A stretch of DNA of 64,000 bases, taken from an uncultured Christensenellaceae bacterium (lineage in GTDB: Bacteria > Bacillota > Clostridia > Christensenellales > CAG-314). The stretch is from positions 1 to 64,000 of the forward strand of contig CAJUNH010000008.1 of the NCBI GenBank assembly GCA_910587795.1, in the 5' to 3' direction. Numbering within the stretch: the first letter of the stretch is position 1; each line of letters begins with the position of its first letter. Below are positions 53,954 through 62,990 of this stretch, piece after piece. Position numbers and translations under genes: made by a program. The notes below the pieces were generated by a model. That model searched no databases and was not told where the DNA came from. It saw nothing but the letters and a program-made list of their open reading frames with translations.

Positions 53954-55171
53954 ATGAACAAGTTTAGTTACGGCAATCAAGTTTGTCGGTATTTCGATAA
54001 ACTGTATATTAAACGCGAATACAGCCAGTTTAAGCGTTACGACCGTTTAATCCGTCTGTTTAAAAAACAGTTTAACAGCAGTTATTGTCATTTGGCTTCC
54101 GCTTCCGGCCGTGTAGAGGTTGTAGGCAACCACACCGACCATAACGGAGGCAAAGTTATAGGCTGCGCCGTAAATCTCGATATCGCGGCGGCGTTTAAAC
54201 CGAACGATTCCAATACTGTACGCATAGTCAGCGAAGGATACAGCATAATAAAGTACGACGTTACAAAGTCTCCCGAATTAAGAGGCGCGGTAGGGCTTGC
54301 CGAGGGCGTAACGTCGTATTTAAAGCAGGAGGGTTATTCCGTCGGCGGGTTTGATATGTTTACGCATTCCACCGTTCCCGGCGGTGCGGGCGTATCGTCG
54401 TCGGCCGCGTTGGAAATGCTGATTGCCGTAATCGTAAGTTACGGTTTTAATAACGGCGCTATTCCGCAAGACGTTATGGTACGAGCCGGACAGTATGCCG
54501 AAAAAGTTTATCTAAACAAACCATGCGGACTGCTCGATCAGGGCGCGTCCGTTGCGGGCGGTATGGTTAAATTCGATTTTAAAAACGGATTTGCGTACGA
54601 ACAGCTTGCTGTAAACGGCGCCGATATTAAATTTGCTTTGGTCGATACGGGCAAAAGCCACGCGGGTTTATCCGCATTGTACGCGTCTATTCCAAACGAG
54701 ATGCGCGCTGTTGCGGAATTATTCGGCAAGCAACGCTTAGCGGACGTTGCCGCTAACGAGGTTTTTAACGCGGAGCAGACCGTACGCGAAAAACTCGGGG
54801 ACCGTCCGTTTTTAAGAGCAAAGCACTATTTTGAGGAAAACACCCGCGTCGAAGATATGTCTGCTGCATTGCGTGACGGAATTGCAGACGCGGTAATTAA
54901 ACTTATAAACGAATCGGGCGACAGCAGTATGCGCCAACTTCAAAACTGCGCCGTTGACGAAAACGATACGGCTATTGCCGACGCCGTCGCTTTTGCCCGC
55001 AGTTTGGGTAACGTGGGCGCGCGGGTACACGGCGGCGGATTTGCAGGAACAATACTGTGCGTAATGCGGTCGGCGGATTTTCCGTTTGTATGCAGTGCGC
55101 TGATTGAACGCTACGGCAAATCCCGCGTATTTCCTATGACTATCCGTCCGTCGGGCGCAGCCGTTTTGTAA
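53954..55171 (+). CDS. galK: Galactokinase-like GHMP kinase
   Basis: A 405-residue GHMP kinase with the galactokinase motifs GRVEVVGNHTDHNGG, PGGAGVSSSAALE (ATP loop) and GARVHGGGFAGT. The usual GEHTDYN is GNHTDHN, so the sugar-binding Glu is replaced; the substrate may differ. No galT or galE is nearby. The ribosome binding site is AGGATA, moderate. It has its own promoter. Confidence 0.82.
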   Translation: MNKFSYGNQVCRYFDKLYIKREYSQFKRYDRLIRLFKKQFNSSYCHLASASGRVEVVGNHTDHNGGKVIGCAVNLDIAAAFKPNDSNTVRIVSEGYSIIKYDVTKSPELRGAVGLAEGVTSYLKQEGYSVGGFDMFTHSTVPGGAGVSSSAALEMLIAVIVSYGFNNGAIPQDVMVRAGQYAEKVYLNKPCGLLDQGASVAGGMVKFDFKNGFAYEQLAVNGADIKFALVDTGKSHAGLSALYASIPNEMRAVAELFGKQRLADVAANEVFNAEQTVREKLGDRPFLRAKHYFEENTRVEDMSAALRDGIADAVIKLINESGDSSMRQLQNCAVDENDTAIADAVAFARSLGNVGARVHGGGFAGTILCVMRSADFPFVCSALIERYGKSRVFPMTIRPSGAAVL

Positions 55172-55202
55172 TTAACCGTATAAAGATTTGAATTTTTATT
55201 AA

Positions 55203-55270
55203 AACGGGAACGTTTAAAATGTTACGCTCAAAGTTTAAATTTGGGCTGAAACATTATAAACGCTCCCGTT
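55203..55270. terminator. Long inverted repeat between convergent genes
   Basis: Arms of about 30 bases (55203-55232 and 55240-55270) pair with only a few mismatches; the outer part is AACGGGA(A/G)CGTTTA. It is followed by T-rich sequence. Likely a two-way terminator for galK and degV. Confidence 0.7.
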
Positions 55271-55317
55271 AATTGATTTTTTATCTTTTAGTTTAAATTT
55301 TTATTTTGTATATAAAA

Positions 55318-56166
55318 TCATTTTTCGCCGAAAAAAGCAACGGCTATTGCTCCGGGACCTACGTGAGTACCGATAGTGCTGCCTATCATATAAGAGGGAA
55401 TATTATCTGTTTTTCCTTTCCACAAATGTTCGCTGTCGTTAAGATATTTTTTTAAATATTCGTCGTTTAAACCCGAGTATGCCAAAGCATACGGCATAGA
55501 AAAGTTTATGCCGCAGCGGTTGACTAACTGATTTAACAGGTTGTTGCCTTTTTTAGAGCCGATAGCCTTGCCTATTAATTTTACTTCCCCTTTAACAACG
55601 GATATTACGGGTTTTATAGAAAGCATTTCGCCTGCAAATGCCGTAACGGAAGAAATTCTGCCCCCTTTGCGGAGATATTTTAAAGTGTCCAAAACGGCTA
55701 ATAGTTCTATTTTTGTTTTCTTTTCGTCCAGTTCGGCTGTAATTTGCTTTGCGCTAAGTTTACCTTCGTTTACAAGCTGTATTGCGTACTTGCACAGTAT
55801 GCGTTCGCCTATACATACGTTTAGGCTGTCTACAACGTAAACTCTGTCTGCAAATTTTTTAGCTGCGGAAACCGCGCTGTTATATGTGCCGGACAGCTTA
55901 GATGATAGTGTGATTACGATAACTTCGTCGCCGTTTTGAGTAAGTTCGCTAAATTTTTCCGTAAATCTATATTTATTAACTTGGCTTGTTTTTGGTATTT
56001 CGTTGCATTCTATCAATTTTTCAAAAAATTCTCTGTGCGACAGGTTTACCCCGTCAAGATATTCCTCGTCGCCGAATTGTATTTGCAGCGGGATAAAATC
56101 GATCCCCAGTTCTTTTGCTTCTTCCAAATCTATATCCGCAGCGGAATCCGTTAATATTTTAATCAT
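55318..56166 (-). CDS. DegV family fatty-acid-binding protein
   Basis: A 282-residue DegV/FakB protein. TDSAADI at the N-terminus and SSKLSGTYNSA near 88-98 form the lipid headgroup site; RKGGRISS and IGTHVGPGA are conserved. FakB proteins present fatty acids to the kinase FakA; fakA is not in the window. It follows marR by 3 bases in one transcript, so a fatty-acid or stress signal sensed by MarR may control it. Confidence 0.9.
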   Translation of the reverse strand: MIKILTDSAADIDLEEAKELGIDFIPLQIQFGDEEYLDGVNLSHREFFEKLIECNEIPKTSQVNKYRFTEKFSELTQNGDEVIVITLSSKLSGTYNSAVSAAKKFADRVYVVDSLNVCIGERILCKYAIQLVNEGKLSAKQITAELDEKKTKIELLAVLDTLKYLRKGGRISSVTAFAGEMLSIKPVISVVKGEVKLIGKAIGSKKGNNLLNQLVNRCGINFSMPYALAYSGLNDEYLKKYLNDSEHLWKGKTDNIPSYMIGSTIGTHVGPGAIAVAFFGEK

Positions 56167-56169
56167 TGT

Positions 56170-56616
56170 TTACTCCTTATTTTCGCAAATATTTTTAAGA
56201 TTGTTGCAGATAGCGGTAAGCGACGAGTACAGTTTCAGCCTTGTGTCTCCGTCTATTCCGTAGCTTGCAATATCCATAATTTCGTCTATCTTATCGGCAA
56301 TTTTTTTTCCGTATTTCCGTCCTTTATCCGTAAGCTTATAGGGGTTTCTGTATTTTTGGTCGCTGTTTCTTTCTATAACGACCAGTCCCGATTCTTCAAG
56401 CTGTTTAAGCGTTCTGGAAATAGCCGCCTTGTCCTCTTCGCATAATTCTTCAAGCTGTTTTGCGCTTAAACCGTTTTCTTCGTTGTATAGGTAGTGCAAG
56501 CACTGTACTTGATTCCCCTTTAAGCCAAACTCTAACATTTCCGTGTTTTTTATTTTTAATATATATCTGTTTATGTTAATTATCAAAGATGTAAATAACT
56601 CGTATCTTTCGCGCAT
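56170..56616 (-). CDS. MarR family transcriptional regulator
   Basis: A 148-residue winged-helix protein. The DNA-binding region runs from LSAKQLEELCEEDKAAISRTLKQLEESGLVV to the wing residues and LTDKGR (about 50-105), flanked by dimer helices. AAGGAG precedes the ATG. The promoter has a perfect 18-bp palindrome, the expected self-repression site. degV is the co-transcribed target. Confidence 0.92.
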   Translation of the reverse strand: MRERYELFTSLIININRYILKIKNTEMLEFGLKGNQVQCLHYLYNEENGLSAKQLEELCEEDKAAISRTLKQLEESGLVVIERNSDQKYRNPYKLTDKGRKYGKKIADKIDEIMDIASYGIDGDTRLKLYSSLTAICNNLKNICENKE

Positions 56617-56640
56617 TTTCAGTCTCCTTTATTAAGCCAT

Positions 56641-56672
56641 AGTATATCTGATTTTTGTTGACGCGTCAACAA
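56641..56672 (-). promoter_or_regulatory. marR-degV promoter with 18-bp palindromic operator
   Basis: On the minus strand TTGACG (56664-56669), a 17-base spacer, TATACT (56641-56646). The palindrome TTGTTGACGCGTCAACAA (56655-56672) is perfect and covers the -35. Confidence 0.88.
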
Positions 56673-56781
56673 TTTATACTGATAAAACGGTCTTTTTCGT
56701 TGTTTTTACATTAAATATTGTATTTAATAAACAAAAAGTTTAGAGTTTGTAAAAAAAGTTTAGTAAAATTAATTAAAACGT

Positions 56782-56810
56782 TTGACAATACTTATCGTAA
56801 GGTATATACT
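56782..56810 (+). promoter_or_regulatory. Near-consensus promoter with no gene just downstream
   Basis: TTGACA (56782-56787), a 17-base spacer, TATACT (56805-56810). The nearest start codon with a ribosome binding site is over 400 bases away. Confidence 0.8.
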
Positions 56811-56816
56811 CACACT

Positions 56817-57119
56817 GTTGCCTGTGGGCAAGCAGAACTTATGTGTATGTCAGCCGTACGGCGAATTAATACGTCAATCAAAACAAAAGGATTTTTGCGG
56901 ACTACGGTATTATTTCGCGTAACGTACAATCAAAACGTTTTGCAATGCGATAACGTCGAAACGTTTATGCGTTTTGTCGGCGTATAGCGTTTTGTGCTGA
57001 CTAGCTTCGTCTAACCTTATAGGTTTAGGATTGTATGGCTAGCCGTAGTGCTAGCGTCGTGAAATGCGGCGTTACGGTGTATATATAAGGTTGTTTTGTT
57101 TGTCTGTGGGTATTTTTTT
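56817..57119 (+). ncRNA. Putative structured RNA or long leader of the pot genes
   Basis: The predicted transcript begins with a hairpin TTGCC-TGTG-GGCAA (56818-56831). CTTATGTGTATGTC (56838-56851) can pair over 14 bases, with GU pairs, with GGTGTATATATAAG (57076-57089), closing a domain of about 250 bases. Inside are the palindromes GCCGTACGGC (56853) and GCTAGC (twice, 57038 and 57050). A T7 run ends near 57119 without a clear stem. It matches no tmRNA, RNase P, SRP or T-box signature that I know. It may be an independent RNA or the leader of 57240-62574. The 623-bp gap holds no credible ORF. Confidence 0.45.
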
Positions 57120-57153
57120 GTTTAAATACGTTTTACTGCTGCGGAAAAATATA

Positions 57154-57182
57154 TTAAAGGTCGCGTATACGGGCTTTATATA
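57154..57182 (+). promoter_or_regulatory. Candidate proximal promoter of the pot operon
   Basis: TTAAAG (57154-57159), a 17-base spacer, TATATA (57177-57182). An inverted repeat TGCGA-N6-TCGCA (57212-57227) lies just before the ribosome binding site. Confidence 0.45.
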
Positions 57183-57239
57183 AATTTTTTGCATTCAAAA
57201 AAAAATTTATTTGCGAAATTTGTCGCATAAGGAGTTACC

Positions 57240-57776
57240 ATGGTAGAAATCGGGCGAAAAATAAAGCAATACAGGCTGCAGTTGGATTTAACTCAGGAGG
57301 AACTTGCGCAGCGTACGGAATTAACAAAGGGGTATATATCTCAGTTGGAAAACGATCTTTGTTCGCCGTCTATTGCAACGTTACAGGATATTTTAAATAT
57401 TTTGGGCGTTTCCTTGCAGGAGTTTTTTACCGAACCCAAAGAGGAAAAAATCGTTTATACCGCCGCGGATTATTTCGAATCTAAAAACGGCGACGGAAGC
57501 AACACGTGGCTGATTCCCAATTCGCAGACAAAAGAAATGGAACCGATAATTTTGACGCTGCCGGCAAACGGAAGCTGCGAGGAACGGCTGCCGTTTGAGG
57601 GGGAGGAATTCGGTTATGTACTGGCAGGCAGTGTGGAAATTGTAACCCAAGGCGGAAATTTTAAATTAAGCGTCGGCGATTCGTTTTCCGTCGACGGTAA
57701 AAAACAGCACAAAATCGTAAACAGCGGTAAGGCGGAAGCAAAAGTGCTCTGGGTAACAACCCCGTCTAACTTTTAA
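57240..57776 (+). CDS. XRE-cupin regulator of the polyamine operon
   Basis: A 178-residue protein with a helix-turn-helix (about 8-60, LTQEELAQRTELTKGYISQLEN) and a C-terminal cupin (about 105-172, including ELPFEGEEFGYVLAG-type strands and VDGKKQHKIVN). Proteins of this architecture upstream of potABCD usually sense polyamines. GGAG precedes the ATG. potA starts 23 bases after the stop. Confidence 0.88.
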   Translation: MVEIGRKIKQYRLQLDLTQEELAQRTELTKGYISQLENDLCSPSIATLQDILNILGVSLQEFFTEPKEEKIVYTAADYFESKNGDGSNTWLIPNSQTKEMEPIILTLPANGSCEERLPFEGEEFGYVLAGSVEIVTQGGNFKLSVGDSFSVDGKKQHKIVNSGKAEAKVLWVTTPSNF

Positions 57777-57799
57777 TTTCTTATCGAAGGAGAAATACA

Positions 57800-59278
57800 A
57801 TGAACGATAGCATTATTATAGAGTTAAAAAACGTAAACAAATCGTATAGCGATAAACCCGTAGTAAAAAACGTCTCTTTGTCAATTCGCAAAGGAGAGTT
57901 CGTTACATTGCTTGGACCGTCGGGCTGCGGCAAGACTACAACTTTGCGTATGCTTGCCGGGTTTGAACAGCCTACAAGCGGGCAGGTATTGTTTAACGGA
58001 CAGGACATCACCGATTTGCCTCCGCATAAGCGCAATATAAATACTGTTTTTCAAAAGTACGCGCTGTTTCCTCATCTTAACGTTTTTGGAAATATTGCAT
58101 ACGGATTAAAACTTAAACTTGTCCCAAACGGCGATCCGTACCTAGATAAACGCGGCAATACCGTCCAAAAAATGCGTCATTTAACAAAAGCGGAAATAAC
58201 GGAAAAAGTTAACAATGCGCTTAAAATGGTAGACTTGGAAGATTACGGACACCGTTCCGTCAACTCTCTTTCGGGCGGACAGCAGCAGCGCGTTGCAATT
58301 GCCCGCGCTTTGGTAAACGAACCGCAGGTTTTACTGCTGGACGAACCTTTGGGGGCGTTGGATCTAAAAATGCGCAAGGATATGCAGCTGGAACTTATGC
58401 AAATGCATAAAACGCTGGGTATTACGTTCGTGTACGTAACTCACGATCAGGAAGAAGCGCTTACTATGTCGGATAATATCGTGGTAATGAAAGACGGCGT
58501 AATTCAGCAAATAGGTACTCCCACTAAAATTTACGACGAGCCGGCAAACGCCTTTGTGGCGGACTTTATAGGCGAGTCCAACATTCTGTCTGGCACTATG
58601 GTCAAGGATTTTTGCGTTGATATTTCGGGTCATAAATACGAATGCGTTGATAAAGGCTTTAAGCGTAACGAACCGATTGACGTAATTATCCGTCCCGAGG
58701 ACATAAAGATCGTGGAAACGGACAGCAAAAAATGCCTTGTCGAGGCGGAAGTTATTACCTGCGTATTTAAAGGCGACCACTATCAAGTAACCGCTTTAAC
58801 GTACGGCGACGAGCGTAACGAAATGATTATACACGATAACGTAGAGGTAAATTCGGGGGATAAAATCGGGCTGTACATCAAACCGTTTGATTTTCACATT
58901 ATGCACAAATCCCGTATTATCAACACTTTGGAAGGCGAAATCTACGCCGAAAACGTAGTGGAGTTCTGCGACGGGCGTTTTGACTGCGTAACGTCGCTGC
59001 CTGCGGGTACGCGCGTTAAAGTAACGGTAGACTTTGACGATGTGGAACTTACCGACGACGAGCAGGACGGTACAATCGGCGCTACGATTATTTCCTCTAT
59101 TTATAAAGGCAGTTACTGGCAGTACATCGTACGTACCGACAACTATTACGATTTTTTTGTAGATAACGATTACGAGTGGACTTTAAACGACCGCGTAGGC
59201 ATAAAGATTGCTCCCGAAAAAATTATTATAGAGGAGATTGCCGACGAAAACAAAACAGAGGAGGAAGGCAATGACTAG
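57800..59278 (+). CDS. potA: Spermidine/putrescine ABC transporter ATP-binding protein
   Basis: A 492-residue ATPase, long for PotA (about 370-380). Walker A GPSGCGKT is at 39-46, the signature LSGGQ near 157 and Walker B LLLDEP near 180. An insertion of about 20 residues follows YGLKLK, and the C-terminal half holds two TOBE-like modules. AAGGAG is before the ATG. It overlaps potB by 8 bases. Confidence 0.94.
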   Translation: MNDSIIIELKNVNKSYSDKPVVKNVSLSIRKGEFVTLLGPSGCGKTTTLRMLAGFEQPTSGQVLFNGQDITDLPPHKRNINTVFQKYALFPHLNVFGNIAYGLKLKLVPNGDPYLDKRGNTVQKMRHLTKAEITEKVNNALKMVDLEDYGHRSVNSLSGGQQQRVAIARALVNEPQVLLLDEPLGALDLKMRKDMQLELMQMHKTLGITFVYVTHDQEEALTMSDNIVVMKDGVIQQIGTPTKIYDEPANAFVADFIGESNILSGTMVKDFCVDISGHKYECVDKGFKRNEPIDVIIRPEDIKIVETDSKKCLVEAEVITCVFKGDHYQVTALTYGDERNEMIIHDNVEVNSGDKIGLYIKPFDFHIMHKSRIINTLEGEIYAENVVEFCDGRFDCVTSLPAGTRVKVTVDFDDVELTDDEQDGTIGATIISSIYKGSYWQYIVRTDNYYDFFVDNDYEWTLNDRVGIKIAPEKIIIEEIADENKTEEEGND

Positions 59279-60065
59279 GCGTAAATTCCGTTTTTCCCGC
59301 AAGGCGTTTGCCTACCCTTATATGCTGTTTATGCTGTTATTTGTGGTAGTGCCCCTTGTTATAGTATTAATAAATGCGTTTTTGGGCGACGACGGCAAAT
59401 TGACTTTTGAAAACTTTGCCGAGTTTTTCAGCGACGCGGGCGGCGGATTAACCGTACTGGGTAATTCGCTTATAATCGGTTTGGTAACAACTTTGATTTG
59501 TCTTGCAATAGGCTATCCCTGCGCGTATTTGCTGGCAAAGTACCATGCAAGCAACAAAGTTTTGGTATTATTGTTTATCCTTCCTATGTGGGTAAATTTT
59601 CTTATCCGCACGTTGTCTACAAAAGCTATTTTTATGGCTTTGGACGTAAAACTCGGTATGGGCACGGTGTTGTTCGGTATGGTGTATAATTATCTGCCGT
59701 ATATGATTTTGCCTTTGCATACAACTTTAGTATCCGTAGACCACAGTTATATCGAGGCGGCGGAAGATTTGGGCGCCGACCGTTTTACCGTACTGTTAAA
59801 GACCGTACTGCCGTTGTCAGTGCCGGGTATTATAAGCGGTATAACAATGACGTTTATCCCCGCTATATCCACGTTTGCCATTTCGGAAATATTGTCCAGC
59901 AGTAAAATATTTTTGTTCGGCGACGCTATCAATATGCATTTCAGCAAAGCCACAAACAGTTTCGGCGTAGGCAGCGTAATGAGTTTGGTTATGCTGTTGC
60001 TTGTAATTGTCGCTAACGTGTTAGTTAGCCTTACCGATAAAGAGGAGGTCAAAAGCGTACTATGA
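59271..60065 (+). CDS. potB: Spermidine/putrescine permease subunit PotB
   Basis: A 264-residue membrane permease with about six helices. The EAA loop is EAAEDLGADRFTVLLKTVLPLSVPGI near residue 165. I chose the ATG at 59271 (GAGGAAGG before it); an ATG at 59238 lies within potA. The 3' end overlaps potC by ATGA. Confidence 0.93.
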   Translation: MTRRKFRFSRKAFAYPYMLFMLLFVVVPLVIVLINAFLGDDGKLTFENFAEFFSDAGGGLTVLGNSLIIGLVTTLICLAIGYPCAYLLAKYHASNKVLVLLFILPMWVNFLIRTLSTKAIFMALDVKLGMGTVLFGMVYNYLPYMILPLHTTLVSVDHSYIEAAEDLGADRFTVLLKTVLPLSVPGIISGITMTFIPAISTFAISEILSSSKIFLFGDAINMHFSKATNSFGVGSVMSLVMLLLVIVANVLVSLTDKEEVKSVL

Positions 60066-60877
60066 AAGAAAAATTCAGGCGTATTTGCGCCGACGGCTAC
60101 CTCGGGCTTGTGTTGGCGCTGCTGTACCTGCCTATATTTTTGATTATTATTTTCAGCTTTTCTGGCACAAGTAATTTCAGCTTTAAAAACGGTTTTAATT
60201 TCGACAGCTACAAATCGCTTTTTGCAGGCAGCGATCAGGCGGAAAATTTGCTGTCGGCGTTAAAGTATACTGCAATCCTTGCAATATCGGCAAGCGTAAT
60301 ATCTACTATACTTGGAACGTTTGCAACTATCGGAATTTACTACTTGGGCAGAAAGCTTAAAAAGATAACTTTAACCGTCAATCAGCTTCCTATGATCAAC
60401 AGCGAAGTAGTAATGGCAGTATCTTTAATGGTATTTTTTGCGGCTTTCAGTTTTATATTTCCGCAGGGAATGACGAGATTGATTATCAGTCACGTTGCGT
60501 TTTGTACTCCGTATGTGGTTTTGTCTATATTGCCCAGACTGCAAAAAATGGATCCTAATATGTACGAGGCGGCGTTGGATTTGGGTTCAAGTCCGTTATC
60601 GGCAATATTTAAAGTGGTTATTCCTTTCCTTATGCCGGGGATAATGTCGGGTTTTGCTATGGCGTTTACTTTGTCGTTGGACGACTTTATTATAACTCAG
60701 TTTAATAAGGGCGATACGGGCATAGAAACACTTTCCACTTATATTTACGAAGACGCCCGCGTAAAAAGTTTGGAGCCGTTTTGGTTTGCGGTGTTTAGTA
60801 TATTCTTCGTAGTGATGCTGACGTTTCTACTGGCAGTCAATATCAAAAAGAACGGTAAAAAGGAGGCAAAACAATGA
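60062..60877 (+). CDS. potC: Spermidine/putrescine permease subunit PotC
   Basis: A 271-residue membrane permease with about six helices. The EAA loop is YEAALDLGSSPLSAIFKVVIPFL near residue 170, followed by SLDDFIITQF, the PotC signature. It pairs with PotB and is coupled to both neighbours by ATGA overlaps. Confidence 0.94.
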   Translation: MKEKFRRICADGYLGLVLALLYLPIFLIIIFSFSGTSNFSFKNGFNFDSYKSLFAGSDQAENLLSALKYTAILAISASVISTILGTFATIGIYYLGRKLKKITLTVNQLPMINSEVVMAVSLMVFFAAFSFIFPQGMTRLIISHVAFCTPYVVLSILPRLQKMDPNMYEAALDLGSSPLSAIFKVVIPFLMPGIMSGFAMAFTLSLDDFIITQFNKGDTGIETLSTYIYEDARVKSLEPFWFAVFSIFFVVMLTFLLAVNIKKNGKKEAKQ

Positions 60878-62574
60878 AAAGAATTTTTGCGGCAGTGCTT
60901 TTTACGGTTTTATTGATATCGGGCTCGGTAACGTTTGCCGCGTGCGATAACAAAACTTCGCAAGTGGATAAGCTGGTAGTGTACAACTCCGCCGACTATA
61001 TCTACGATACGAATTTGACGGATTTTAAAGAATATTATAAAGAAATTACCGGCAGGGAAATCGACGTTACTTACGTTACGTTCGACACAAACGAAACGAT
61101 GCTTACCCGCATAACCAAAGGCGACAGCAACGTAGACGTGGTGTGTCCCAGCGAATATGCAATTCAAAAGTTACTGGAAGGCGGTCATTTGGTAAAGTTG
61201 GATTACTTTAACGAAAGTAATTATACCGCCGATATGCGCAGTTACGGAGGATATGTTCACAATAGCGATAAAATCGATCAAAATATTATCGCTAAGATAG
61301 ACGAGGCGTTCAGTAACGTAAAAGTAGCGGGGGAAGAAACTCCTCAAAAAATGACGGAATACTTTGTGCCGTATATGTACGGAACGCTGGGTATTTTGTA
61401 TAATAAGTACGCCTTTGCCGAAATGGGCATATACGATTACGATACAATCAACAAGGCAAACTGGGGTATACTGTTTAACGACGACGGCGAGGGCAACAAG
61501 CTTTCCGATAATCTTACGGGCAATATTTTGATGAAGGACAGTATCCGCGACAGTTATGCAATAACGTTGTTTTATATGCAGCAAAGCGGCAAATTCGGCG
61601 ACCTCGTTTCGCCTGACGGAACGCGCTATCAAAATATGTCTCCTGCCGAACTTATCAACGTAAGCGAAGACGAAGTTTTGGATATCTGTAAACAAGTGCT
61701 TGTGGAACAAAAGCAGGAGCTGTTTGGGTACGAGGTGGACTTCGGTAAGGACGACCTTTTAAAAGGTAACGCCACAGTAGACCTTGCTTGGAGCGGCGAC
61801 GCTATGTATGCCGTGGAGGAAAGCTGGAACGACTACCTTTGCCCCGAATGTATTAAAAAATCGGGTAAAGATCAGGGCAGCGGCAACAACGCTGAAATTA
61901 TTTGCTCGGTATGCGGCGGCGAATGCGGTGACTACGAGCTGTCGTACTACGTACCTCACACCTCGGGCAATATTTGGTTTGACGGCTGGGTAATCCCCGA
62001 TACGTACGATAAATCCCATACCGATGCGATAAAGCTGTTTATTAACTTTCTTAACACTCCGTATGCCGCGGCAAGCAACCTTGTGGAGATAGGCTATTCG
62101 GCGGCGGTAAATCCCGACGTTATACGTAACGACGCAGACGCAAGAGCGGTGCTTGCGGAAGCGTATGCCGTAAACGACGACAGTTGGGAACGACTTGACG
62201 AAGACGGAAACCCGTTAGAAGAATTTGATTTTGACAGTTGGGAGGAATTCGAGGAATATTTCTTTGATTACCGTAACGAGATCGATAACAGCAACTGGCG
62301 CTATCCGTTTTTAGTAAACGGTAACGAAACAGAATACGACCGCAGCTTGAACACTTTGGGAGTAATGCGCGATTTCGGCGAAAATAATAAAAAAGTTATT
62401 ACAATGTGGAACGGAGCGCGTTCTACAGGGGTTTCGGCTCTGCCGCTGTTAGGTTGGACTGTTTTGGCTGTCGCCGTTGCAGTAGGTATCGTAGCCTTGT
62501 GCGAATTTATTAAACGCCGCAAAAATTCAACGGTCAAAATTGCAAGACCCAAAGCGGAAAACACCGAAGTTTAA
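60874..62574 (+). CDS. potD: Polyamine-binding protein PotD with extra zinc-ribbon-like insert and C-terminal helix
   Basis: A 566-residue protein, about 200 longer than PotD. A signal peptide ends at Cys23 (FAAC, a weak lipobox). The binding fold is recognisable (VYNSADYI, VPYMYGTLGILYN, WSGDAMYAVEE). An insert near residues 320-355 carries C323, C326, C344, C347 and C351, zinc-ribbon-like. A final membrane helix (about 520-545) with RRKNS follows. A lipoprotein plus a C-terminal anchor is unusual. A terminator ends the operon. Confidence 0.88.
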   Translation: MKRIFAAVLFTVLLISGSVTFAACDNKTSQVDKLVVYNSADYIYDTNLTDFKEYYKEITGREIDVTYVTFDTNETMLTRITKGDSNVDVVCPSEYAIQKLLEGGHLVKLDYFNESNYTADMRSYGGYVHNSDKIDQNIIAKIDEAFSNVKVAGEETPQKMTEYFVPYMYGTLGILYNKYAFAEMGIYDYDTINKANWGILFNDDGEGNKLSDNLTGNILMKDSIRDSYAITLFYMQQSGKFGDLVSPDGTRYQNMSPAELINVSEDEVLDICKQVLVEQKQELFGYEVDFGKDDLLKGNATVDLAWSGDAMYAVEESWNDYLCPECIKKSGKDQGSGNNAEIICSVCGGECGDYELSYYVPHTSGNIWFDGWVIPDTYDKSHTDAIKLFINFLNTPYAAASNLVEIGYSAAVNPDVIRNDADARAVLAEAYAVNDDSWERLDEDGNPLEEFDFDSWEEFEEYFFDYRNEIDNSNWRYPFLVNGNETEYDRSLNTLGVMRDFGENNKKVITMWNGARSTGVSALPLLGWTVLAVAVAVGIVALCEFIKRRKNSTVKIARPKAENTEV

Positions 62575-62587
62575 ATTAGTTTGTTTT

Positions 62588-62616
62588 AAAGCCTTGCCTT
62601 TGCGGCAGGGCTTTTT
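62588..62616 (+). terminator. Terminator of the pot operon
   Basis: An 11-bp stem AAAGCCTTGCC and GGCAGGGCTTT (one GU pair), loop of 5, followed by TT. Confidence 0.92.
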
Positions 62617-62990
62617 GCGTAAATTATTTACTGTTACACTAAAATTTTATAGTACTATTGTTTAAGTAATCAAATAAATCGATTAAAAAAGAAAATTTAT
62701 CCCAAAAAAGCCGGTAAAAAACATTTGTCGATTTGCAGAGTTTTGCGTTAGGACGCTGTTTGTTATTAAGCTTATAACTTATAAGTTACAACGTTTAAAA
62801 GTTAACGGTATATGTTAAGCAAATTTTGTATTGTGTAATTGCTTATTTTGTGGTACAATAACCGTAAAGAATGCAAACAATAGAGTTTGTGTTAAAATGT
62901 TTGTTAGTACAAATAACGCAGTTGCAGTCAAGCGGTTAAATAATATTTTGCTTAATATTTTTAACTGTTCGGCTGCATAGGAGAATAATA
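62617..62990. other. 374-bp AT-rich intergenic region
   Basis: It contains the inverted repeat CTTATAA-C-TTATAAG (62771-62785) and the promoter at 62831-62859. I see no gene and no other RNA motif. Confidence 0.5.
62831..62859 (+). promoter_or_regulatory. Candidate promoter of the NYN-LOTUS gene
   Basis: TTGTGT (62831-62836), a 17-base spacer, TACAAT (62854-62859). Confidence 0.5.

Noticed and set aside
56718..56987. 89-codon plus-strand ORF before the pot operon
   Set aside because: It spans the promoter at 56782-56810, has no ribosome binding site and the protein looks random.
56817..57119. 6S RNA, RNase P RNA, SRP RNA or T-box
   Set aside because: Key conserved sequences of RNase P, SRP and T-box are absent; 6S-like pairing of ends is only partial, so I left the RNA unassigned.
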